In this document: positions 1 to 8,317 of the stretch, piece by piece
Numbering within the stretch: the stretch's first letter is position 1
Layout of the letters: the number at the start of each line of letters is the position of its first letter
From: Zoogloeaceae bacterium
GTDB taxonomy: Bacteria; Pseudomonadota; Gammaproteobacteria; Burkholderiales; Rhodocyclaceae
NCBI GenBank assembly: GCA_031290535.1
Contig: JAITNI010000104.1
Span: 1-8,317, forward strand
Reading direction: 5' to 3'
Length of the DNA stretch: 8,317 nt
Program-made: the position numbers and the translations under genes
The notes under the pieces: model-generated
Seen by the model: the letters and a program-made list of their open reading frames with translations, nothing else
What the model was told of the DNA's origin: nothing
Database searches by the model: none

Positions 1-4134
<4,134 letters not shown>

Positions 4135-4143
4135 TCCCACAGT

Positions 4144-4149
4144 CTCCTT
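4144..4149 (-). promoter_or_regulatory. Ribosome binding site of the hybrid kinase gene
   Basis: The minus strand reads AAGGAG here, nine bases before the ATG at 4134 and 18 bases before the alternative in-frame ATG at 4125. The spacing favours the 4134 start. Confidence 0.7.
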
Positions 4150-4151
4150 GT

Positions 4152-4167
4152 GTACATCATTTTGTAC
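4152..4167. repeat. Short inverted repeat next to the kinase ribosome binding site
   Basis: GTACA (4152-4156) and TGTAC (4163-4167) are exact reverse complements separated by six bases, and lie just upstream of AAGGAG. They belong to a set of four TGTAC/GTACA sites in this control region; the others are centred near 4250 and 4302. Confidence 0.35.
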
Positions 4168-4212
4168 GGGTGAAAAACATGTCCCCCCGGATTTTACGTA
4201 GTGCGATCGATC

Positions 4213-4232
4213 ATGATGACGCAAGTCATCAT
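4213..4232. promoter_or_regulatory. Perfect 8-4-8 palindrome, possible operator or leader hairpin
   Basis: ATGATGAC (4213-4220) and GTCATCAT (4225-4232) are exact reverse complements around GCAA. The site lies about 80 bases upstream of the kinase start. It could bind a dimeric regulator as DNA. If transcription starts upstream, it could also fold in the leader RNA, with a UUGC loop on the transcribed strand. I cannot assign it to a known regulator. Confidence 0.45.
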
Positions 4233-4296
4233 TTGCTGCTGACAGAAGTACATTTATTGCCTGCTGTGCCTTACAGGACAGAAATGATGCATTCGG

Positions 4297-4326
4297 ATTG
4301 TACCCGTATCAACTAATTAAAAGCAA
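4297..4326 (-). promoter_or_regulatory. Candidate sigma-70 promoter for the hybrid kinase gene
   Basis: On the minus strand a -35-like TTGCTT (4326-4321) is followed after 18 bases by a -10-like TACAAT (4302-4297). The -10 matches five of six consensus bases, the -35 only the first three. The AT-rich setting helps. Transcription would start near 4290, giving a leader of about 155 bases that includes the palindrome at 4213-4232. No experiment supports this. Confidence 0.33.
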
Positions 4327-4358
4327 TTTGATTATTCAGGCACGTTCATATGATCGGC

Positions 4359-4431
4359 GGGGCGGATGAGGGGCAGCGGTTCTGCTGGAAAAACGGTTCC
4401 ACATGCTGAACAGCCTCCCCTCATCCGCCCC
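4359..4431. repeat. 73-base long hairpin (nested inverted repeat)
   Basis: The outer stem is a perfect 15-bp pairing of 4359-4373 (GGGGCGGATGAGGGG) with 4417-4431. A 2x2 internal mismatch follows (CA/CT). Next is a 10-bp stem with two mismatches (4376-4385 with 4405-4414), then a CAT bulge, then a 5-bp stem TGGAA/TTCCA (4386-4390 with 4397-4401) closing a six-base loop. Such long nested pairing suggests a mobile-repeat relic (MITE or REP type) or a structured RNA. On neither strand is it followed by a U-run. Confidence 0.7.
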
Positions 4432-4477
4432 TGCCGGGGCGCCTTCTTCCCCGAGGGAACCTCTGAACAACGCCCAA

Positions 4478-4548
4478 CCGTTCGGGCTGAGCCTGTCGAA
4501 GCCCTTGTTTTTGCAGGGAATGCCCTTCGACAAGCTCAGGGCGAACGG
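4478..4548. repeat. REP-like palindromic element
   Basis: The arms at 4478-4504 and 4522-4548 are 27 bases each and pair at 22 of 27 positions around a 17-base loop. The outer ends CCGTTCG and CGAACGG are exact. The core (CTGAGC, TGTCGAAG) resembles a palindromic repeat that I recall as scattered between genes in many proteobacterial genomes, where REP elements can end transcription, bind proteins or stabilise mRNA. It sits in the gap after cca and could act as that gene's 3' hairpin, but this is inference. Whether a REP-associated transposase exists in this genome cannot be told. Confidence 0.65.
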
Positions 4549-4633
4549 TATTATTCTGAGTTTTCCGAGGGGAGAAGGAACGGCTGGATTTACGGGAATG
4601 ACGATCAGCAGGGGGCGGCAAATGCCGGGGGGT

Positions 4634-5890
4634 TTATTGCGCGGCGGCGCGCAGGCGGGCCATGACTTCGCGCACGGCGGCGACACGGGCTTCGTGCAGG
4701 CGTTCGGGGATTTTTTGCGCCGGGGTGTTTTTTGAGGCGCAGTCGCGGGCGATTTTGCCGCCGTCTACGGCGCGGAAGGCCACCGCTGCCGCCTGCCAGA
4801 GAGATGCTGGCGGATAGGGCAGGTGGGCGCGGCCCAGACGGCCACGATGATCGGCTTCGCACGCCTGCAAGAGCCACTGAAAACGCGCTGGTCGCCGATG
4901 CAGGTCGCAGCGTTCCATGAGGCGCGTCATGCTGGCGGGGGTGAGCGCTTCCGCGCCCAGACCGGCGCAGTGAATATGGGTGTGTTCCAACACCGTCAGC
5001 CGCGCCAGATCGCGGCATTCCGTCGGCACTTTGAGGCGGGCGCACAGGGCCAGGAGCAGGGCTTCGCCTTTGGCTTCGTGACCGCGATGCCGGGGCCATT
5101 CCGCCGGGGGCGTCAGCCCCTTGCCCAGATCATGCGCCAGCGCGGCGAAGCGGGCGGGCAGGGGGAGCCGCATTGCCGCCGCCGCGTCCAGCACCAGCAA
5201 CAGGTGCGCGCCCGAATTGCCTTCCGGGTGGTAGTCGATGCGTTCCGGCACGCCAAACAGGGCGTCCGCTTCCGGCATCAGGCGAGCCAGCGCGCCGCAC
5301 TGGCGCAACACGGCCAGCATCCGCGAGGGGCGCGTTTCCATCAGCCCTTTGGCGATTTCCTGCCACACCCGTTCCGGCGTCAGGTGATCGAGTTCGCCGC
5401 TGGCGACCATGTCTTGCATCAGGGCCAGGGTTTCCGGGGCAACGGAAAAATCTCCCAGTCGGGCGGCGAATCGCGCCAGCCGCAGGACACGCACCGGGTC
5501 TTCGACAAACGCGGGGCCAACGTGGCGCAAAAGCCGCGCCGCAAGATCGGCGCGGCCAGAAAAGGGATCGACCAGCACGCCATCCTCGCCCTGCGCCATC
5601 GCGTTGATGGTCAGGTCACGCCGCGCCAAATCCTCTTCCAGCGTGACCTCCGGCGCGGCGTGAAACTGAAAACCGTGATACCCCGGCCCGGTTTTGCGCT
5701 CGGTGCGGGCCAGCGCGTATTCCTCATGCGTCTGCGGATGCAAAAAAACCGGAAAATCCCGCCCGACCGGCTTGAAGCCCTGCGCCAGCATGAGTTCCGG
5801 CGTCGCGCCGACCACCACGTAATCCCGATCAACCACGAGCCGCCCCAGGAGTGCATCCCGAATCGCGCCGCCAACGCTGTAAATCTGCAT
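4634..5890 (-). CDS. cca: Multifunctional CCA tRNA nucleotidyltransferase with HD domain
   Basis: This enzyme adds or repairs the 3'-CCA end of tRNAs in the cytoplasm using CTP and ATP, without a nucleic acid template. The 418-residue product closely resembles E. coli Cca (412 residues) along its whole length. It starts MQIYSVGGAIRDALLG and has the metal-binding D21 and D23 in DRDYVVVG, then GRDFPVFLHP, EEYALARTER and RRDLTINAMAQ (R90, R91, D92). EDPVRVLRLARFAAR and HLTPERVWQE follow. An HD motif (H253, D254 in AHDLGKGLTP) marks the phosphohydrolase domain, which in the E. coli enzyme has phosphodiesterase, phosphatase and 2'-nucleotidase activities. The start at 5890 is set by this alignment; GGA eight bases upstream is only a weak ribosome site. 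ATGs at 5908 and 6049 are in frame, but the longer extension runs through intergenic repeat sequence. slt lies 274 bases upstream, so co-transcription is possible but not obvious. Confidence 0.95.
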   Translation of the reverse strand: MQIYSVGGAIRDALLGRLVVDRDYVVVGATPELMLAQGFKPVGRDFPVFLHPQTHEEYALARTERKTGPGYHGFQFHAAPEVTLEEDLARRDLTINAMAQGEDGVLVDPFSGRADLAARLLRHVGPAFVEDPVRVLRLARFAARLGDFSVAPETLALMQDMVASGELDHLTPERVWQEIAKGLMETRPSRMLAVLRQCGALARLMPEADALFGVPERIDYHPEGNSGAHLLLVLDAAAAMRLPLPARFAALAHDLGKGLTPPAEWPRHRGHEAKGEALLLALCARLKVPTECRDLARLTVLEHTHIHCAGLGAEALTPASMTRLMERCDLHRRPARFQWLLQACEADHRGRLGRAHLPYPPASLWQAAAVAFRAVDGGKIARDCASKNTPAQKIPERLHEARVAAVREVMARLRAAAQ

Positions 5891-5932
5891 TTTGCTTGTC
5901 CGTGTCATAAAAACAGTTTGACCCAAAATATT

Positions 5933-5947
5933 TTGCGCGTCGCGCAA
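5933..5947. promoter_or_regulatory. Perfect 6-3-6 palindrome upstream of cca
   Basis: TTGCGC (5933-5938) and GCGCAA (5942-5947) are exact reverse complements around GTC, about 43 bases upstream of the chosen cca start and next to an A/T run (AAAATATTTT). It could be an operator or a small leader hairpin. I found no convincing -35/-10 pair here. Confidence 0.3.
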
Positions 5948-5994
5948 CAAATCATGCCTTCCCTGTGCATACAGAAGGGAAAAGCCGGGGCGCT

Positions 5995-6016
5995 CCCCTC
6001 CCTGACAAGGGAGGGG
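5995..6016. repeat. Perfect hairpin with TGACAA loop, dispersed-repeat type
   Basis: CCCCTCCC (5995-6002) and GGGAGGGG (6009-6016) pair exactly around TGACAA. With the adjoining GGCCGGGGGTGGGTTT it resembles an intergenic repeat that I recall as common in betaproteobacteria, where spurious translations read PLPCQGGE. That peptide does occur in the longest cca reading frame, which argues against the longer start. Confidence 0.6.
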
Positions 6017-6049
6017 CCGGGGGTGGGTTTGCGGCGGTTCAGAGTGCAT

Positions 6050-6090
6050 AAAAAACCAAAACCCCCCTAAATCCCCCCTTGTCAGGGGGG
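6050..6090 (-). terminator. Hairpin and T-rich tract downstream of slt, possible terminator
   Basis: On the minus strand CCCCCC (6090-6085) pairs with GGGGGG (6078-6073) around TGACAA. A second GGGGGG (6067-6062) can compete for the same C-run and is followed directly by TTTTGGTTTTTT (6061-6050). Pairing with the second G-run places the stem right before the T-rich run, as in an intrinsic terminator. It lies about 75 bases after the slt stop. The same hairpin core is a dispersed-repeat type, so termination may be secondary. Confidence 0.4.
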
Positions 6091-6164
6091 ACTTGGCGGC
6101 GGCGTCCTCTTTGTCAAAGGAAATTCACAGGTGAAGACAGTGTGCATACGGCAAAAATTCCTTC

Positions 6165-8144
6165 CTACGGCAAAGTGATTGGTTTGGCGTTGACGGCGTT
6201 GGGCGTGATGGTGCCGAGTCGGGCGTACAGGGAATCGGGCTTGTTGTTGAACAGCATCGAGTAATAGACGGCGTTGCTCATCACCTTTTTGACATAGTCG
6301 CGGGTTTCGTTGAAGGGGATGGTTTCGGCATAGATCGCGCCTTCCAGCGGGATGGCGGCGCGCCATCTGCGGGCGCGACCCGGCCCGGCGTTGTAGGCGG
6401 CGGAGGCCAGCACCGGATGATTGTCGAGTGATTCCAGCACCATCCGCATGTAGGAAGTGCCCAGCAGGAGGTTGGTTTCCGGGTCGGTAACGCGGCGCGG
6501 GTCGTAATCCTTGAGGCCGACCTGTTTGGCCACCCATTTGGCGGTGGCGGGCATCAACTGCATCAGCCCGGACGCGCCAGCGGAAGATTTGGCGTTGGTC
6601 ACAAAACGGCTTTCCTGACGCATCAGGCCATACACCCAGGCGTCGTCCAACGCCTGTGCCTGCGCGGCGGGACGCACCTGTTCCAGAAAGGGAGCCAAAA
6701 AACGCATGTGGTAATCGTGCAGGGTTTTGGTGCGGTCGGCGGCCTGAATGGCGCGGTCATAGATTTGCTGCTGGCGGGCCAGTTCGGCGGCAGCGAGGAG
6801 TTGCCGGTCATCCAGATTTCGCACCGTCCAGTTCCATTCCCGGATGCCTTCCAGTCGCAAATCCAGCCGAAAAAAAGTCAGGGCGCGCAGGAGGCCGGGA
6901 TTGGCGCGGGCGGCTTCCAGTTCGGCGGCTTGCGTGGGAATCGCCCGGAGGGGGATGCGAATGCCGCGCCCCAGTTCCTCATCGGCCAGATTGCTGTAAA
7001 AATGCGGCTGTCCGGCAATCGTCTCGAACAGCACCCGCGCTTTTTCCGGCTGGTTGGCCGCCTTGAAGGCGCGCGCCTGCCAGTAAATCCATTCCGGTTT
7101 TTCCTTCAGCGCGGCGGGCAGGGTGTCGATGACGGCGCGCACGGCGGGCCAGTTTTTCTGGCGCAGAAGGGCGCGTACCCGCCATTCAGCGGCATCGTGG
7201 GAAAGCTGGGCGGGACGGCTGCGGTTGAACCATTCCACGGCCATGTCCATATGGCGCAACGCGCCCTGATGGGCCACCTGACCCCAGGCCCAGGTTTTTT
7301 CGGTCTCGCCCAGATCGCGCCCCCAGCGTTCCAGTTGTCCGGCGGCAAAGACGGGGTCGTTGCGAGCCAGACGCTGTATCGCCAGCGCCAGCATTTCCCG
7401 GTTCGGGCGCTCGTTCAGGCTGCTGGCGGCAAGCCGGGTCAGCCAGACCGGGGCTTTGTCCACCATGAAATCCAGTTGCCGCGCATCGGGCTGCTGCGCG
7501 GCGGGCAGGGTGCGGATCATCTGTCGGGCTTGCGGGATGCGGTTCAGCTCGAACAAAAAGCGTATCCGCGCCCAGCGGTGGTCGAGCGTCAGCCAGTTTT
7601 CCAGTTCGCCCATCAGCGCCTGACAGCCGCCGGACGTATCCGTGAGCGTGAGCCAGAGCGCCTTGCTCTCTTCCACCGCGCTCAAGTCGCGCAAATGCAG
7701 ACGCGCCAACAGCGAAAGGCAGCGGGCTTCCTGATCGGGCGCGGCCAGTTGGGCAAACTGTTGTTGCGCCTCGCGCCACGCGCCGCGCCGCATCATGGCC
7801 TTGAGCCAGTCGCCGCGCAGGCGCTCGCCCAGATAGTCGCCCGCCCAGCGTTCTAAAAACACGCCGACCTCCGCCGCCTCGCGCTTGTCCAGCCCCTGCG
7901 AGAGCAGGTAATAGTCGGCGTAATCGGCCAGCGCGTAGTGCTGATTTTTCAGTTGCTGCGCCAGCGCCTCAAGCTGGGGACGCTTGCCCGTCCGTAACGC
8001 CTCCCGCGCCAGCAAAAACTGCGCGTCGTCGGAAGACGCCTGCGCGGCGCGTTCCTGCGCCAGAAGCGCCGGGGCGTGGGTCACAAGACCCACCCCCAAA
8101 ATGCCCAGCCAGAGAAGGCGGGCGAAGCCAGAATGCCATTTCAT
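6165..8144 (-). CDS. slt: Soluble lytic murein transglycosylase, Slt70 family
   Basis: This is a periplasmic enzyme that cuts the MurNAc-GlcNAc glycosidic bond of peptidoglycan and leaves 1,6-anhydro-MurNAc ends, in wall turnover and remodelling. The 659-residue product is near the usual Slt70 length (E. coli precursor 645). Residues 1 to about 29 form a signal peptide (MKWH, hydrophobic core, cleavage probable after ALLA). A long helical region with repeated Ala/Leu/Arg-rich helices fills about 40-480, as expected for the ring-shaped superhelix. It holds the only two cysteines (C142, C174), which could form a disulfide. The catalytic SLT domain covers about 490-620, with the general acid E511 in MRQESRF, then SSAGASGLMQLMPATA, AAYNAGPGRARRWR (Y584) and the closing ETIPFNETRDYVKKV motif. 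The start at 8144 was chosen for the signal peptide and a GGAG 11 bases upstream. The in-frame ATG at 8219 would put 25 non-signal residues before it. It lies directly upstream of cca, on the same strand. Confidence 0.95.
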   Translation of the reverse strand: MKWHSGFARLLWLGILGVGLVTHAPALLAQERAAQASSDDAQFLLAREALRTGKRPQLEALAQQLKNQHYALADYADYYLLSQGLDKREAAEVGVFLERWAGDYLGERLRGDWLKAMMRRGAWREAQQQFAQLAAPDQEARCLSLLARLHLRDLSAVEESKALWLTLTDTSGGCQALMGELENWLTLDHRWARIRFLFELNRIPQARQMIRTLPAAQQPDARQLDFMVDKAPVWLTRLAASSLNERPNREMLALAIQRLARNDPVFAAGQLERWGRDLGETEKTWAWGQVAHQGALRHMDMAVEWFNRSRPAQLSHDAAEWRVRALLRQKNWPAVRAVIDTLPAALKEKPEWIYWQARAFKAANQPEKARVLFETIAGQPHFYSNLADEELGRGIRIPLRAIPTQAAELEAARANPGLLRALTFFRLDLRLEGIREWNWTVRNLDDRQLLAAAELARQQQIYDRAIQAADRTKTLHDYHMRFLAPFLEQVRPAAQAQALDDAWVYGLMRQESRFVTNAKSSAGASGLMQLMPATAKWVAKQVGLKDYDPRRVTDPETNLLLGTSYMRMVLESLDNHPVLASAAYNAGPGRARRWRAAIPLEGAIYAETIPFNETRDYVKKVMSNAVYYSMLFNNKPDSLYARLGTITPNAVNAKPITLP

Positions 8145-8199
8145 CGTAAAACCCACTCCAGTTTGAAACCCCGACCATAAAGAAAGGTGGGAGCCAGCC

Positions 8200-8215
8200 C
8201 CGGCCTGAAGGCCGG
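8200..8215. repeat. 6-bp GC hairpin in the slt leader
   Basis: CCGGCC (8200-8205) and GGCCGG (8210-8215) pair exactly around TGAA, 56 bases upstream of the slt start. There is no T-run next to it, so it is not a classical terminator on either strand. Confidence 0.4.
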
Positions 8216-8251
8216 TCATTCATTCCTTGCTGTGGTAAATTATGGAAATTG

Positions 8252-8276
8252 AAATAAAAATACTGCATCGCAGCAT
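8252..8276 (-). terminator. Weak intrinsic-terminator-like hairpin entering from the right
   Basis: The minus strand reads ATGCTGC, GAT, GCAGTAT (8276-8260): a seven-pair stem with one G-U pair and a three-base loop, followed by TTTTATTT. It would end transcription of a minus-strand gene lying to the right of the window. The stem is short and only moderately GC-rich. Confidence 0.27.
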
Positions 8277-8317
8277 AACATGGAGTCTCCCCTCATAGAC
8301 CAAAAAACAGCCCCGGC

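Larger units (their letters stand above)
4135..4633. other. 499-base gap between cca and the kinase gene, without a convincing gene
   Basis: Both strands have short open frames here, but they run through inverted repeats and resemble no protein I know. The part next to the kinase (about 4135-4340) is clearly AT-richer than its surroundings and carries promoter-like and operator-like sequence. The part next to cca (about 4350-4633) is GC-rich and made of inverted repeats: the 73-base hairpin at 4359-4431, a small CGGGG/CCCCG stem (4435-4439 with 4449-4453), the REP-like element at 4478-4548, and a short CGGC/GCCG stem at 4616-4627. None of these has the U-run of a clear intrinsic terminator for cca. 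Confidence 0.7.
8145..8317. other. slt leader and upstream intergenic region
   Basis: No gene is convincing here. On the minus strand, CTCCCACC (8193-8186) could pair with the GGAG/GTGGG around the slt ribosome site (8159-8152), but only for about five base pairs at a time. Positions 8225-8270 are AT-rich and may hold an slt promoter, though no good -35/-10 pair stands out. On the plus strand an ATG at 8280 opens a frame to the right edge (MESPLIDQKTAP), too short to judge and without a clear ribosome site. Confidence 0.5.

Noticed and set aside
4260..4290. Sigma-54 type promoter (GGCAC...GGCAA) upstream of the kinase
   Set aside because: The distance between the GG and GC elements is 8 instead of the required 10 bases.
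4336..4735. Several short open frames on both strands in the gap between cca and the kinase gene
   Set aside because: They read through the 73-base hairpin and the REP-like palindrome, and some run into cca. Their peptides are translations of repeats.
5891..6049. N-terminal extension of Cca to an ATG at 6049
   Set aside because: The extra 53 residues include translated dispersed repeat (PLPCQGGE) and are absent from E. coli Cca, which starts at the equivalent of 5890.
4823..6070. Long plus-strand open frame (415 codons) over cca
   Set aside because: It lies antisense to a gene with a full set of Cca motifs, is Arg/Gln/His-rich and resembles no family. It is a by-product of GC-rich codon use.
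6708..7856. Plus-strand open frame (382 codons) over slt
   Set aside because: Antisense to slt, with no recognisable domain and no ribosome site worth noting.
8145..8219. Slt start at the ATG at 8219
   Set aside because: It would place 25 residues, coded by a hairpin-containing leader, before a normal signal peptide.
8280..8317. Possible start of a divergent plus-strand gene (MESPLIDQKTAP)
   Set aside because: Only 12 full codons are visible, with no clear ribosome site and no recognisable family. It cannot be told from chance.

Overview
The window is GC-rich bacterial DNA. All three recognisable genes lie on the minus strand, so transcription runs from right to left: slt, then cca, then a very large signalling gene that leaves the window at its left edge. 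Cca with a C-terminal HD domain, and a periplasmic Slt70-type lytic transglycosylase directly upstream of it, point to a Gram-negative proteobacterium. A betaproteobacterium is the best guess, but this rests on protein resemblance and gene order recalled from memory, not on a search.

Right part (8317-6165): a 173-base leader or intergenic stretch with two small hairpins, then a complete slt gene (659 residues, signal peptide, catalytic Glu in a RQES motif). Between slt and cca (6164-5891) are two G/C-stem hairpins whose loops are reverse complements of each other (TGACAA and TTGTCA). One of them, with a T-rich run after it, could end slt transcription. A perfect 6-3-6 palindrome sits just upstream of cca. 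The cca gene (5890-4634, 418 residues) carries all expected nucleotidyltransferase motifs and the HD motif.

Middle (4633-4135): 499 bases with no convincing gene. The cca-proximal half carries two different long inverted repeats: a REP-like element and a 73-base hairpin with a perfect 15-bp outer stem. The other half is AT-rich and looks like a control region for the next gene. It has a possible sigma-70 promoter, a perfect 8-4-8 palindrome, four TGTAC sites and a good ribosome binding site.

Left part (4134-1): one uninterrupted reading frame of at least 1378 codons. It encodes a soluble protein with three PAS domains, HisKA, HATPase, receiver, Hpt, receiver and GGDEF domains, in that order. 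Every phosphotransfer residue of a His-Asp-His-Asp relay is present in one chain, and the chain ends in an apparently active diguanylate cyclase with an inhibitory I-site. No stop codon is seen. After the GGDEF domain the frame enters a tandem array of 8-bp units (coding-strand consensus GAGGAGGG, seven in view), giving a Gly/Glu/Arg tail. Since 8 is not a multiple of 3, a change in copy number would alter the reading frame of the protein's end. The fused relay and the array at its end are the most interesting content of the window. slt and cca are housekeeping genes for peptidoglycan turnover and tRNA 3'-end maturation. Nothing in the sequence links them functionally to the signalling gene.
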